Below are positions 1-9,108 of a DNA stretch of 64,000 nucleotides, one piece after another; position 1 is the first letter of the stretch, and every line of letters begins with the position of its first letter. A program made the translations under genes and the position numbers. Source of the stretch: Saprospiraceae bacterium (GTDB lineage Bacteria > Bacteroidota > Bacteroidia > Chitinophagales > Saprospiraceae); contig JAHDFP010000001.1 in assembly GCA_020628095.1 (NCBI GenBank), positions 400,847 through 464,846 on the forward strand. Direction: 5' to 3'. The notes beneath the pieces are model-generated. The model was given only the letters and a program-made list of their open reading frames with translations. It searched no databases and was not told the DNA's origin.

Positions 1-561
1 CATAACAAAGGTAAGGATTGGACTACCATAATAAATGGTTGTGCTAATAACTTACGTAGCGATCAAGAAAAACTATATAGACACTTCTTTCCTATTATGG
101 AAAGAATGGTACTACGGTATACCCAAGATGAAGACCAAATTATTGATATACTCAATAATGGTTTTCTTCGGGTATTCCAGAATATAAGCAAGTATGAAGG
201 CAAGGGGTCCTTTGAGGGCTGGATAAGAAAAATCATTTTTCGGAGTTTAAGTGATTACTTCAGAAAGAGTCGAAAGGATCTTGCTTTCCTTATTTATGAG
301 GAAGAATATAAAAAAGAACCAAGCCAGTCTATTCAGCATAAGTTATACTATCAGGACTTGGTATCTCTATTAGCTGCTCTTTCTGATACACAAGAGAAGG
401 TGTTTCATCTTTTCGCAATAGAAGGATATAGTCACAAAGAGATAAGTGATCACCTAGGAATAAATCAGAACACATGCCGATGGCATCTGGCCGAAGCCAG
501 AAAAGTACTACAAAAAGAATATTCCAAAATTTTTAAGAATAATTACTATGAAGCCGGATAA
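1..561 (+). CDS. ECF-type RNA polymerase sigma factor, 5' end outside window
   Basis: Sigma-70 family factor of the extracytoplasmic type, expected to direct RNA polymerase to a small regulon. The reading frame is open to the first base, and the codons before the first internal ATG (97) read like a normal region 2 start (INGCANNLRSDQEKLYRHFF), so the true start lies left of the window. Visible are region 2 (about residues 15-85, with the DEDQIIDILNNGF helix and the WIRKIIFRSLSDYFRK segment) and region 4 (about 115-170, helix-turn-helix with YSHKEISDHLGINQNTCRWH). The last 14 bases overlap the next gene, so the two are translationally coupled, as sigma/anti-sigma pairs usually are. Family is clear; target promoters are unknown. 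Confidence 0.9.
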   Translation, partial: HNKGKDWTTIINGCANNLRSDQEKLYRHFFPIMERMVLRYTQDEDQIIDILNNGFLRVFQNISKYEGKGSFEGWIRKIIFRSLSDYFRKSRKDLAFLIYEEEYKKEPSQSIQHKLYYQDLVSLLAALSDTQEKVFHLFAIEGYSHKEISDHLGINQNTCRWHLAEARKVLQKEYSKIFKNNYYEAG

Positions 562-1939
562 GAAAATAAGTCGAGTAGATAAGGGATGGAATAATATGGC
601 CAATATCTTGGATAAAGAAATGCCTCAAGACAAGAAGAAGCGAAGGTTGTTCATTTGGCTCTTCTTTGGCTTAGGACTGCTTATTGGGTTTTCTTATACC
701 ATGTTCTTACGTCATGATACGCCACAAGTAGAAAAGAAAATCAAATTAACCGAAAATACCAATAAGGAAACGACTCTGACATTAAGCGAGAAACCAGCAA
801 GTTCTCTGAATGATAAATCCAGCACTACTGCGACTAATGATACGAAAGAATTGTCCGTCAATAATAATCCGAAATCAGAATACAAGTCATCTTTGTTAAC
901 TACAGAGAAGAAAAACAAATTAAGTCAAAACCAACAGTCTAATATAACTGAACACTCATCAGCATCTAATCAAAAAATAAGCAAGTCCAACTTGCTGAAA
1001 GACAAGGCCACACCTAACCCAAAAAAAATCGAACAGCAGAAAGATATTGAAACAAAAAAATCATCTCTTTATTCTCAACTCATAATGACTAAGGATGGCT
1101 TACTACTCAAAGAAGAAAGTAAATATGGACATCTAAAGAGCCTTCCTCTTATTGCCACTAAGCACGCACAGTTAGAATATAAAAAGTCCCTATTGGACTA
1201 TGCGATCTACCTCCGCGAAAATGAGGACATAGAAATAAGTAATTACCAGTTAGATATAAGAGCTTTCGTCAGACCTTCCATTGTATATCAATATATGACA
1301 GACCTCAGTGGGCATGGAATCGGTGCTGGAATAGACCTAGGCATAGGTCATGACAAATTTTCATTCGGGCTTGCCTTCCAGTATAGCTTTTTTAAGACTA
1401 ATTTTTTTGAGGATAGAACGTTTGTTTTTGACCAAGACGGACTCTTCTCAGAATTAAAATCGGAACAAAGTGTTGATCCGAATACCAGAGGTGGCAATGC
1501 ATTACCTCCCATTACCTCATATACCGTTACTGCCAATAATGATATATCCTATCCCAGCTTAGGTGTATTCACTTCTTATCAATTCTTCCCTCACGTAAGC
1601 ACCAGAGTCGGAATAGGATACGAATGGTATAAAAAAGAAGTAGAAAGTATGCCCGACCTATCTGAGCAAGATATAAATATGCCAGAAGATATGGACGATC
1701 AAGATACTGAAGTGGCTGGCTCTAATACAGAAATGGATTTCGAGCAAGTAATAATTCCATTGGATATAAGGAATGATATGTCTAGATTTTTCTATGCAGA
1801 AGTAAGTCTGTCCATACAAACCAAAGATAACTTTGGTCTCCTGCTTGGTTATAGACGGACATCAGACCCTCGTTACAGAATAAGTAATTACGAAGTTGGC
1901 ACTTCTAAGTTATTCTTGGGAATAAGTAAAACATTTTAA
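548..1939 (+). CDS. Membrane-anchored protein with C-terminal barrel-like domain, partner of the upstream sigma factor
   Basis: 463 residues. A short basic cytoplasmic N-terminus (1-33) precedes one membrane helix (about 34-54, FIWLFFGLGLLIGFSYTMFL). A Lys/Ser/Thr/Asn-rich linker (about 58-175) follows, then a C-terminal half with alternating aromatic strands ending in LFLGISKTF, the terminal Phe typical of outer-membrane beta-barrels. The gene overlaps the sigma gene by 14 bases. The position and the small cytoplasmic stub suggest an anti-sigma role; the linker could cross the periplasm to place the barrel in the outer membrane. The anti-sigma role and the topology are inferences; no anti-sigma zinc motif is visible. 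The alternative is an inner-membrane protein whose C-terminal domain stays periplasmic. Confidence 0.75.
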   Translation: MKPDKKISRVDKGWNNMANILDKEMPQDKKKRRLFIWLFFGLGLLIGFSYTMFLRHDTPQVEKKIKLTENTNKETTLTLSEKPASSLNDKSSTTATNDTKELSVNNNPKSEYKSSLLTTEKKNKLSQNQQSNITEHSSASNQKISKSNLLKDKATPNPKKIEQQKDIETKKSSLYSQLIMTKDGLLLKEESKYGHLKSLPLIATKHAQLEYKKSLLDYAIYLRENEDIEISNYQLDIRAFVRPSIVYQYMTDLSGHGIGAGIDLGIGHDKFSFGLAFQYSFFKTNFFEDRTFVFDQDGLFSELKSEQSVDPNTRGGNALPPITSYTVTANNDISYPSLGVFTSYQFFPHVSTRVGIGYEWYKKEVESMPDLSEQDINMPEDMDDQDTEVAGSNTEMDFEQVIIPLDIRNDMSRFFYAEVSLSIQTKDNFGLLLGYRRTSDPRYRISNYEVGTSKLFLGISKTF

Positions 1940-2976
1940 AAAGTCACCTTTTCATATTGTTGATCATTATCTCCTTTTAGATATAGATCTAGTTTAGGTT
2001 CGTTTTCAGAAGACCAATCAATTTTCATCATACCATAATTCAACTGGCTAGCAAATTGACCAACTCTATATTGATTAGGCTCGTCGGTAAGTTCCTCGTA
2101 TGAGTGCGTCATTCCGCTAGAGGTCACCTCCTGTATAATTTTTCCGTTATCCAATTCCATCTTAGATATTTCTCCAAAATGACGATCTCCACTTAGTAAG
2201 ACTATCTTGGATGGGCTAGTAGAGAGTAATTCCAAAAACCTCTTTCTTGCAGTGGGTAAGTTGGCCCATTTCTCATACTTATGCTCTTCTGGAATAACCT
2301 GTGTGCCGTTTCCTATAATTATTAGTGGAGCCTCTGTCTGTAGTTCTTCTTGTAGCCAGTTCCATTGCGCTTCACCCAATATATCTCCGTTTTCATCAGG
2401 AATATACTCTCTGTTGATACGTTCCACTCGATCCCTAAAATATCTCGTATCCAATAATATGATCTTTACAGTTCTACTATCTTCACCGATCACATAAGAC
2501 TGGTAAGCCCCTTCCCTACTCCATGCAGGGTCGCTCTCGGGAACATCTAAAAACTCAAACATCAAATCCCGGCTTTCCGCTTTTTGAGCGTAGCTTTTGT
2601 CACCATCATTTACTCCGTAATCGTGATCATCCCATACTCCTATAATGGGTACTGTAGTTTTCATTTGTTTATAAGCGGCAATATCCTCCTGCTTATCATA
2701 CATTCTCCGCATAGCTGTCATATTTTCTGTATCAGCATAGATGTTGTCACCTAACCATATCCACAAGTCTGGGTTATCTGATACTATATCATCCCATAAG
2801 GGCTGATTCTCATCCTGATGACTACAAGAGCCAAAACAAATGACATCTAAATAATCAATATCCTCAAGCATCTCTTGATTGCTGTGGGTGTCAACAATGG
2901 TAGGAGTATCTATGACTTCCGAATTCTTTTTGCAAGAAATGAGTAATATGATAATTAGAGGCGCTATACTTTTCAT
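1936..2976 (-). CDS. PhoD-like alkaline phosphatase/metallophosphatase lipoprotein
   Basis: 346 residues. The N-terminus is a lipoprotein signal (MKSIAPLIIILLISC, lipid Cys about 15), so the protein should be anchored in the envelope. PhoD-family motifs appear in order: CFGSCSHQDENQPLW near 48, LWIWLGDNIYADT near 72, GVWDDHDYGVNDGD near 110, IGNGTQVIPEE near 220 and LLSGDRHFGEI near 257. These are the metal-binding Asp/Asn/His positions of the calcineurin-like fold. Expected activity is phosphomonoester or phosphodiester hydrolysis outside the cytoplasm; the substrate cannot be told from sequence. Its 3' end overlaps the convergent neighbour by 3 bases. Confidence 0.88.
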   Translation of the reverse strand: MKSIAPLIIILLISCKKNSEVIDTPTIVDTHSNQEMLEDIDYLDVICFGSCSHQDENQPLWDDIVSDNPDLWIWLGDNIYADTENMTAMRRMYDKQEDIAAYKQMKTTVPIIGVWDDHDYGVNDGDKSYAQKAESRDLMFEFLDVPESDPAWSREGAYQSYVIGEDSRTVKIILLDTRYFRDRVERINREYIPDENGDILGEAQWNWLQEELQTEAPLIIIGNGTQVIPEEHKYEKWANLPTARKRFLELLSTSPSKIVLLSGDRHFGEISKMELDNGKIIQEVTSSGMTHSYEELTDEPNQYRVGQFASQLNYGMMKIDWSSENEPKLDLYLKGDNDQQYEKVTF

Positions 2977-3360
2977 CTACTATATATTATATCTAAAGAA
3001 AACCAATAGATGTAAAAGCATCAAGAAATAATCAAATAAAATAGGCCCTTAAAAACACAGAGGCTGTCAGATGAACTGACAGCCCTGATTAATAAGGAAG
3101 AAATCCTTAATATTGGAATCTATAATGATCAGACCTACGAATTATAATCTTACTAATGGATTTTTTGTTCTTATAATTGCTAGTGTTCGTTTTTACTAAA
3201 AGTTCGTATTTCTTCCATACACACTCGGTTATTGACTTTGTTCTTTTTTCAATAACCGTTCGTATCTATTAGTATAGAAAAAGCTAAAAGGTAAACACCT
3301 CAGGAGAAAAAAAATATGAAAAATGAAAATGCTATGGATAGCAGGAATACAACGATGAGG
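2977..3360. other. Non-coding stretch with two inverted repeats
   Basis: 384 bases without a credible gene, between the starts of the PhoD-like gene and the end of the anti-sigma-like gene. It holds a perfect 9-bp hairpin (3062-3084) and a second inverted repeat (CGGTTATTG at 3226-3234 with CAATAACCG at 3250-3258), plus three copies of GTTCGT between 3185 and 3262. It should contain the PhoD-like promoter (just right of 2976) and the 3' end of the CHAT operon transcript. Confidence 0.6.
3062..3084 (-). terminator. Hairpin, possible terminator of the CHAT-sigma operon
   Basis: GGCTGTCAG, a 5-base loop, then CTGACAGCC. Read on the minus strand it is followed, after four bases, by a GTGTTTTT tract. 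It lies about 280 bases past the stop of the last operon gene, so the terminator role is tentative. Confidence 0.4.
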
Positions 3361-4131
3361 TTAAATTCTACCTAGAATTTCTTTTGCTTTGGCTTGATAT
3401 AAATGGTATTTGGATTCAGCGATACCTTTGATATGATCTTTGAAATTATTCATATCATTAAGCTTGAGATATGACAAAGACAGATACCACTCTGCCTGTT
3501 GCGACAGTTTAGTGTCAGGATTATCTTGTAATGTATCCAATATGGTCTTTGCTTCTTCTGCTTTGCCTAGTTCTAAATGGCAAATAGCTTGATACATTTT
3601 GATCTTAGGACTTTGCTCTGAGAGAGATAATAGTATATCAAGAGATTCTTGATAATCTTTAGATGCATATTTGCTAATTGCCAAGTTGTAGTCATCTATC
3701 GATTGATTGGTATTACCGCGTTCTACTTTTTCGGTAGGATAAGGTTGGTAATAGTCAGCAAATATATTTTTGGGTTTTTCAGATATGAAATAGGGACTTA
3801 AAAAAAAAAGTAAAGCCGCTGTGCCGATAAGACCAAGTGCCATTACTATAGACTTATATCCTGATTTTTCATTTTTTAATGTCTGATCAGAATCTTTAGT
3901 TTCGGTTGTATTAGCATGACTCCTTTCGTTCCGAGCTTCTTGGATAACAGTTCTTAGTTCGTCCACTCTATTCTCAGATAAGGCCTCATATATATCCGTA
4001 TTGAAATCTAATTTTTTTTGAAAATCAGAATCTTTAATCAATGATTGTACCTCTTGACCTTCAGATTCAGTCAACTGATCTAACAGAAATTTTTGCACCA
4101 AATCTCCAGTATGTTCAGATGAGTTTTTCAT
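3361..4131 (-). CDS. TPR membrane protein, probable anti-sigma factor of the CHAT operon
   Basis: 256 residues. Cytoplasmic N-terminal region (1-90) with the pattern of Bacteroidota anti-sigma-like proteins (LVQKFLLDQLTESEGQEV near 11), one membrane helix (about 93-113, IVMALGLIGTAALLFFLSPY), the motif FADYYQPYP just outside the membrane, then TPR-like helices (about 145-256) predicted periplasmic. The start overlaps the end of the sigma gene by 17 bases, which argues for a sigma/regulator pair. No zinc-binding anti-sigma motif is present, so the anti-sigma role rests on context and topology. It is the last gene of the operon that begins at 8311. Confidence 0.8.
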   Translation of the reverse strand: MKNSSEHTGDLVQKFLLDQLTESEGQEVQSLIKDSDFQKKLDFNTDIYEALSENRVDELRTVIQEARNERSHANTTETKDSDQTLKNEKSGYKSIVMALGLIGTAALLFFLSPYFISEKPKNIFADYYQPYPTEKVERGNTNQSIDDYNLAISKYASKDYQESLDILLSLSEQSPKIKMYQAICHLELGKAEEAKTILDTLQDNPDTKLSQQAEWYLSLSYLKLNDMNNFKDHIKGIAESKYHLYQAKAKEILGRI

Positions 4132-4681
4132 TATATTGTTTCTGTACTATTTTCATAAGAGACTTAAAACATCTACTCTTTAAGGTCTTGGCGACATCTC
4201 CGCTGGACAAATTCATTTTTTGAGCAATCTCTTTCATACTTAATCGGTCCAGATAATACCCTTCTATTATGGACTTACATTTGTCACTCAATTCACTCAT
4301 CGCCTTATAACATATCGACTTCAACTCTTCCTTATGCAGCTTCTTAGGTGCATCATACCCATTATCATATAACACCGTCCTGACCTCATTCACCTTATCC
4401 TGAAATCTGAATTTCGCCGACAATTCATTTCTTAGGCTATTGACACAAATTCCTACTAAATAATTCTTAATAGATGACACCTCTGTTATCTTGCCAGATA
4501 CCACATTATCATAGAATATCAACAGGCTCTCACTGAAGATACTTTCAGCCTCACTTGCTCCGCACAGCTTCTTAGATAATACGATTCGTATTACATCGTC
4601 ATGATAGTCATGATATAATTCCTTTAGCTTGCTTGTATTACCACTTACAAATTCTTCTCTTATCCGAGATAAAGATTCCAT
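4115..4681 (-). CDS. RNA polymerase sigma-70 family factor of the CHAT operon
   Basis: 188 residues. Region 2 spans about 15-85 (ELYHDYHDDVIRIVL, then AESIFSESLLIFYDNV and IKNYLVGICVNSLRNEL); region 4 spans about 120-180 (ISELSDKCKS-type helix, then LSMKEIAQKMNLSSGDVAKT). It follows the CHAT gene after 38 bases and overlaps the TPR membrane gene. Region 2 is less canonical than in the sigma factor at the left end of the window, as in the divergent ECF groups of Bacteroidota. It probably controls its own operon or envelope genes; no target site could be identified. Confidence 0.87.
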   Translation of the reverse strand: MESLSRIREEFVSGNTSKLKELYHDYHDDVIRIVLSKKLCGASEAESIFSESLLIFYDNVVSGKITEVSSIKNYLVGICVNSLRNELSAKFRFQDKVNEVRTVLYDNGYDAPKKLHKEELKSICYKAMSELSDKCKSIIEGYYLDRLSMKEIAQKMNLSSGDVAKTLKSRCFKSLMKIVQKQYNEKLI

Positions 4682-4719
4682 TCTACCATATTGATTAGCG
4701 TATACTTTGTAATAGCCTA

Positions 4720-7476
4720 TTAAGAATTTTTCCTAAGATAATTCTTTATAATCCATGCCACAAAAACTAAAAGTAAAACACCAATAAATACTAAATATAA
4801 CGAAGAATAAGAATCTATCACCGCCGATGAATCGCCTATCAAAACAAACCCTGCCCAATAATAGGGATGTGTCTTTTCAGGATTCGCTTTGCTCAGATAA
4901 GTGAGCTTGGCTTCTCTTAAGGCCTTATCCTTACTATTCCCCTTCATAAGACTTGCATAGAAATAGTTCATTAGCTCTGCTGTACGACAATCATCTACCG
5001 GCCAGAGACTAACGACTGTACTCTTCGCCCCAGCGTGAAAAAATCCTTTGGACAATGACATCGTACCTTCTCCCTGTACCACTTCGCCATAACCACTCTC
5101 ACAAGCACTCAATACAACCAAATCACTATTCAACTCTGACACCTCTAGATCATTCACGGTCAGGTAGTCGTCATTAAAATATATTCTACTAAAATCAGGA
5201 TTTTCTGCATCCATACAAGCGTGCGTTGCGAGATGGATAATCTTAGAATTAGAAGCCTTATCCATAAAATCCTCTAACGAACCGTCTATCACCACGTTAT
5301 TACCGTCTGCCAATAGATTACTTATGCCATCTATCTCATTCTTGCTACAGGCCAAATTCCCTAGAGAGGTACTCATACAAGATCTTTCTGGGAGATAGAC
5401 GCCGCTATCCGACTTATAAGCATATCCTAGAAAATCGTTAGAATAATCAGCCGATTTTCTCGCTTGCAACAATTTCATTAATTTGATAGAGTACTGATAC
5501 TGAATATTATATCGCTCTAATAACAACTTGTTCTCATTATCCTTGATCGCACCAAAAGGTATATTATTCAAAACATCATCACCGACTATAATCAAAGAGT
5601 TAATATCGGACGACAAGGAATCCAATATCTCCAAACCCAACAATGTATACAAACTATCTTGAGCTTCATCCTCTTCAGACCTCATACTTTTGTAGAACTG
5701 AGATAATCTAACCTTAAGACTTTTCAGGTCCTTCAGCTTTTCTATTCTATAAGAATCCTTGGTTATAAAAACCACATAAGCATTTTCCTTCCCTATAAAA
5801 TACTCCACAACTACCTCTACCCCCGTAATCAACTTCTGAACGTCATCTATAGTCGTCGGCGTCAAATCATATTTAAGCTTATAGTATTGTGGGTATTCGT
5901 TTTCTAACTTCTTGTTAAGTCTATCTAACTCTATCTGCTTATTAGATTTCTCAAGCCTCAAATTATTCAGAACGCTACTATCCTGTACGGCATTCTCAGA
6001 AAAGGATTCTATTTCGGATTCTAAAAAGTTTAGTTCTTGCTTAAGTTCTTTTTCAGACTCTAATAACTCAGGTGGTAGATTTGCATAACCCTTGCTATCG
6101 GATTCGTTTATCTCTTGCGCTAAGAGATTAGACTTATTTTCTTCTATCAAAGAGTAACAAGCTTCTAAATCTCCCTCGCTATAGTAGAAATCTATGGCTT
6201 TTTCTATTATGGATAAGTATTGATTCGCCCAAAATTGTTTGTGGGAGGCGGTTGTGTTTTCTATTCTGAATGCTCTTATTATGTTTAAAATATCAACCAT
6301 CATTTTCTCCGTTGATTCTTTATCTCCATTCGCAATTTTTACATCTATGAGTTTATTTAGAAGCCTTACTGTTAGATCCTTATTCTTTACTTTTCTTGGA
6401 TTATCCAAAAGATTTAAGTTTCCAAGTTTGACCAACCCTTTATTTAAATATTTTTCCGAATTGTCCAACATGTTTTGGCTCTCGTAAAAATCGCTTAACC
6501 TTTCATATATCTCACATATCGATACATCAAGACTAATGCCACTAGTCTGTAGCGATTCCAATATTTTTGTGGCATTATCCACATTCTCTCTTATCGAATT
6601 CAAATCTTTATTTGAACTTTTCATTTCTAATAATGCCAATAATTCAATGTATTTGGCTTCAATTATCTGTGTTCTAAATGGTCTAGAGTGTTTTTCAATC
6701 TTTTCAAGATACTTTTCTACCAACTCCAATTCATTAAGCACTAGAGCATCTCTTGTAATTGCAACCTGATAAAGTTGAATTTCATCTATATATTCTGGCT
6801 CATTTTGGTTTTCTAAAATTTCTAATGACCTTATAAGGTTTTCCAAAGAAACATACTGAAATCCCATTCGTTTATGAATAACCGCTAATTCACTATAAGA
6901 ATCGAACTCCACGAATGCTTTATATGGGTTCTTGTTCGCAGTCAAGGCTAATTCTATATAATCTCTTCCTTTAACATAATCACCAAGTGAAATGTAATGT
7001 TTTGCAATATCATTATATAGTGAAGCCAAAGCGGGACTTTTCAATTTCGCTGCTATTTCAATTCCTCTTTCGCAATAATCAATAGCCTTTAAATACATTC
7101 TTTTCCTCCTATATATACTAGAGTAATTAGCATAGATATAAGTCAAATATTCATTATTTATTTCAGCGTGAACTTTTACTAAACTATCAGCTTTAATATT
7201 TACTATCTCAAACCGAAGTACATCGCTATTATAGAAATGGACTGTAGCCAGTTTGAGCAAAGCCTTGACCTGATTTTCATAATCACCAATTTTATTGCTA
7301 AGTTCTTCTGCATGATTTAACAACACTATATTTTGGGTAAATGGTCCATTAGGATTCCAAAGGTTATCCGATTGTTCAAACAGTCTTTGAATTTTTAACG
7401 AATCACTTAAATCAAAATTTGAGAATAAATTATTACTAAATAATAAAAAAGTTATCAAGTAATAATTTATTCTCAT
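4720..7476 (-). CDS. TPR-CHAT domain membrane protein (caspase-like fold)
   Basis: 918 residues from the ATG at 7476. A longer reading from a TTG at 7491 is possible, but the ATG gives a clean signal peptide (MRINYYLITFLLFSNNLF). Then come TPR-like repeats (about 30-440), a charged coiled coil (about 470-540) and a CHAT domain (about 545-875) with the expected dyad: His in HLATHACM near 750 and Cys in VLSACESGYGE near 790, followed by the GEGTMSLSKGFFHAGA helix. A C-terminal membrane helix (about 890-912, LVFIGVLLLVFVAWII) with a basic tail would leave TPR and CHAT in the periplasm. CHAT is a caspase-family peptidase fold often activated through its TPRs. The preceding gene ends 16 bases upstream; a sigma gene follows at 38 bases. 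Substrate unknown. Confidence 0.88.
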   Translation of the reverse strand: MRINYYLITFLLFSNNLFSNFDLSDSLKIQRLFEQSDNLWNPNGPFTQNIVLLNHAEELSNKIGDYENQVKALLKLATVHFYNSDVLRFEIVNIKADSLVKVHAEINNEYLTYIYANYSSIYRRKRMYLKAIDYCERGIEIAAKLKSPALASLYNDIAKHYISLGDYVKGRDYIELALTANKNPYKAFVEFDSYSELAVIHKRMGFQYVSLENLIRSLEILENQNEPEYIDEIQLYQVAITRDALVLNELELVEKYLEKIEKHSRPFRTQIIEAKYIELLALLEMKSSNKDLNSIRENVDNATKILESLQTSGISLDVSICEIYERLSDFYESQNMLDNSEKYLNKGLVKLGNLNLLDNPRKVKNKDLTVRLLNKLIDVKIANGDKESTEKMMVDILNIIRAFRIENTTASHKQFWANQYLSIIEKAIDFYYSEGDLEACYSLIEENKSNLLAQEINESDSKGYANLPPELLESEKELKQELNFLESEIESFSENAVQDSSVLNNLRLEKSNKQIELDRLNKKLENEYPQYYKLKYDLTPTTIDDVQKLITGVEVVVEYFIGKENAYVVFITKDSYRIEKLKDLKSLKVRLSQFYKSMRSEEDEAQDSLYTLLGLEILDSLSSDINSLIIVGDDVLNNIPFGAIKDNENKLLLERYNIQYQYSIKLMKLLQARKSADYSNDFLGYAYKSDSGVYLPERSCMSTSLGNLACSKNEIDGISNLLADGNNVVIDGSLEDFMDKASNSKIIHLATHACMDAENPDFSRIYFNDDYLTVNDLEVSELNSDLVVLSACESGYGEVVQGEGTMSLSKGFFHAGAKSTVVSLWPVDDCRTAELMNYFYASLMKGNSKDKALREAKLTYLSKANPEKTHPYYWAGFVLIGDSSAVIDSYSSLYLVFIGVLLLVFVAWIIKNYLRKNS

Positions 7477-7492
7477 TACAACTTTACTCAAA

Positions 7493-8311
7493 TTACAACT
7501 TTACAATTTTTCTAACTAAAATAATGTTCTCATTTCTGATACACTGAAGAATGTAAAACCCTGAATTCAATCCTTTTGCATCTAACGTAATGTAATCAGA
7601 TGAAATAAAATCTCTTTCCAAAACTTTCTGACCCGCAGAATTGAATAGCATTAGCTTATCACCATTTTTCAAATTTAGTAAGTTGATCTTATGATTAAAC
7701 GGATTGGGGTTTATTGAAATATTCTCAATAGAATAATCAGAATTCCTTTGATTAATTGAGGTTTCGTAAGGAACTGGAGTAGTGTCACCTTCAGAAGACT
7801 CTGGTTCTTCGGCAAAAACATCGCAACACATTCTTGGGTAAAAGGCAAGGAATTCACATCCTTCCTCAACCAAAATACAGTTAGGATCGAAATAATCTGG
7901 TGGAAAAACATCTGCTAAACATTGACCATTAATAGTCAATCCGTACTCTATCAAGATATTAATAAAATTTTCACATTCAATTGAGTTAACACAAACGGTT
8001 ACTCTCACGTCATATCTATATCGAACGCAGCCTGTAGCAGGGTCTTCCATTTCGCTGAACAATGAAATTTGATTTCTACTAATATTCACAGAGTGACTTG
8101 AAGAAGCTGTAATTTCAATCTGATTAAGTAGATCACTCGGAATTTTCTTTGTTGTTACAAAGAATAAATCTAAAGACACGCATTCTTGGCATCCATGACC
8201 TGTTCCTCCTCCTTCCTCTGGTTTGGAATTGCTTGTCAAAGGCTGTGACATTAATGAAATAGCCATTAACGAAAAAATAAAAATGGAAACAAAAAGTTTA
8301 ATTCTATTCAT
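7493..8311 (-). CDS. Cys-rich secreted protein with type IX sorting domain
   Basis: 272 residues from ATG 8311. An upstream in-frame ATG (8383) is less likely because only the internal start places a signal peptide at the N-terminus (MNRIKLFVSIFIFSLMAISL). The mature part has about eleven cysteines (GCQEC, then single and paired Cys, ending in RMCC near 172), suggesting a disulphide-stabilised extracellular domain I do not recognise. The C-terminal 75 residues are a type IX sorting domain (INPNPFNHKINLLNL, LFNSAGQKVLER, LNSGFYIL, LVRKIVKL). First gene of the CHAT operon. It could be a sensor ligand, a CHAT substrate or an unrelated cargo protein. Confidence 0.8.
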   Translation of the reverse strand: MNRIKLFVSIFIFSLMAISLMSQPLTSNSKPEEGGGTGHGCQECVSLDLFFVTTKKIPSDLLNQIEITASSSHSVNISRNQISLFSEMEDPATGCVRYRYDVRVTVCVNSIECENFINILIEYGLTINGQCLADVFPPDYFDPNCILVEEGCEFLAFYPRMCCDVFAEEPESSEGDTTPVPYETSINQRNSDYSIENISINPNPFNHKINLLNLKNGDKLMLFNSAGQKVLERDFISSDYITLDAKGLNSGFYILQCIRNENIILVRKIVKL

Positions 8312-8412
8312 AATTAAGGATGTTTTATAATTTATTAATCGGTCATGGTATAAGATACGGAGAAAGGTAAACACTTTTTTCAAAATTTAACATTTACCAT
8401 TTAGATTATCTT

Positions 8413-9108
8413 TTATTGACGCTTGGCTGACGGTCTCGTGTCCACCTTGATGAGTTCCCACATATCTGAGGTATGGATACTCTTGTTTTTGCCCGTTGTT
8501 TTCATGACCCAGTGTTTTGGTCTTTTGCCATCGGCATCTACACGCATAAAGTTAAATGCCCATGTGGAATTTTGCTCAGGTTTACCTTCTCTAATGAGTC
8601 GCCAGGGAATCTTCATATCGAAGGTCCAGTACTTATCTTCATCGGTATTATTATTAAGAGTTCCGTGTATATCAGTATGCACCAGTTCCTGTTTTATGGT
8701 CCATTCCTGGACGTTATCAGAAGAACCAAAGCCATCGTATCTTCTGATTATCTTATCATAGATCGTACCCTTGGCATTAATCTGAATCTCATAATAGTTT
8801 TCTCCATCTACGTCAGGGTCAAAAAATATCTCGAAACAAGACTCTGTATAGATCAGATCATCTCTATTATCATACTTGGCAGTTATGTGTTTATCATAGA
8901 CCTTCCCGCGAAACTCCAGATACCTCTCCATAAAACCAACTGAGACCACGGTGCTATCAGGACAATAAATCTCTTCCAAATCAGATGTATCCAGATTTCT
9001 GAAAGAAGAGACAATAAAATCCGACTCGAAGGAGACAAGATTATTTTCTACACTTTTACAGAACAAGAATATAATGGATAAGAGAACTGCAAGGACTAAC
9101 CATCTCAT
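8413..9108 (-). CDS. Envelope protein with CBM9-like (DOMON-type) domain
   Basis: 231 residues. The N-terminal hydrophobic segment (MRWLVLAVLLSIIFLFC) is a signal peptide or non-standard lipobox. The rest matches the carbohydrate-binding family 9-like domain of Bacteroidota: SCFEIFFDPDVDGENYYE near 88, EIQINAKGTIYD, WTFDMKIPW near 160, then NFMRVDADGKRPKHW near 187. Such proteins are exported and may bind sugars; no catalytic domain is present. Its ATG overlaps the stop of queE (TAATG), so it is co-translated with it, probably for operon economy rather than a shared pathway. Confidence 0.75.
   Translation of the reverse strand: MRWLVLAVLLSIIFLFCKSVENNLVSFESDFIVSSFRNLDTSDLEEIYCPDSTVVSVGFMERYLEFRGKVYDKHITAKYDNRDDLIYTESCFEIFFDPDVDGENYYEIQINAKGTIYDKIIRRYDGFGSSDNVQEWTIKQELVHTDIHGTLNNNTDEDKYWTFDMKIPWRLIREGKPEQNSTWAFNFMRVDADGKRPKHWVMKTTGKNKSIHTSDMWELIKVDTRPSAKRQ

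Noticed and set aside
7477..7491. TTG start for the CHAT protein
   Set aside because: It adds five residues before a clean signal peptide that begins at ATG 7476.
8312..8383. Upstream ATG start for the type IX cargo gene
   Set aside because: The 24 added residues would push the signal peptide inside the protein; ATG 8311 fits better.
8473..8943. 156-codon open frame opposite the CBM9-like gene
   Set aside because: The opposite frame has recognisable domain motifs and tight operon spacing; this one has neither.
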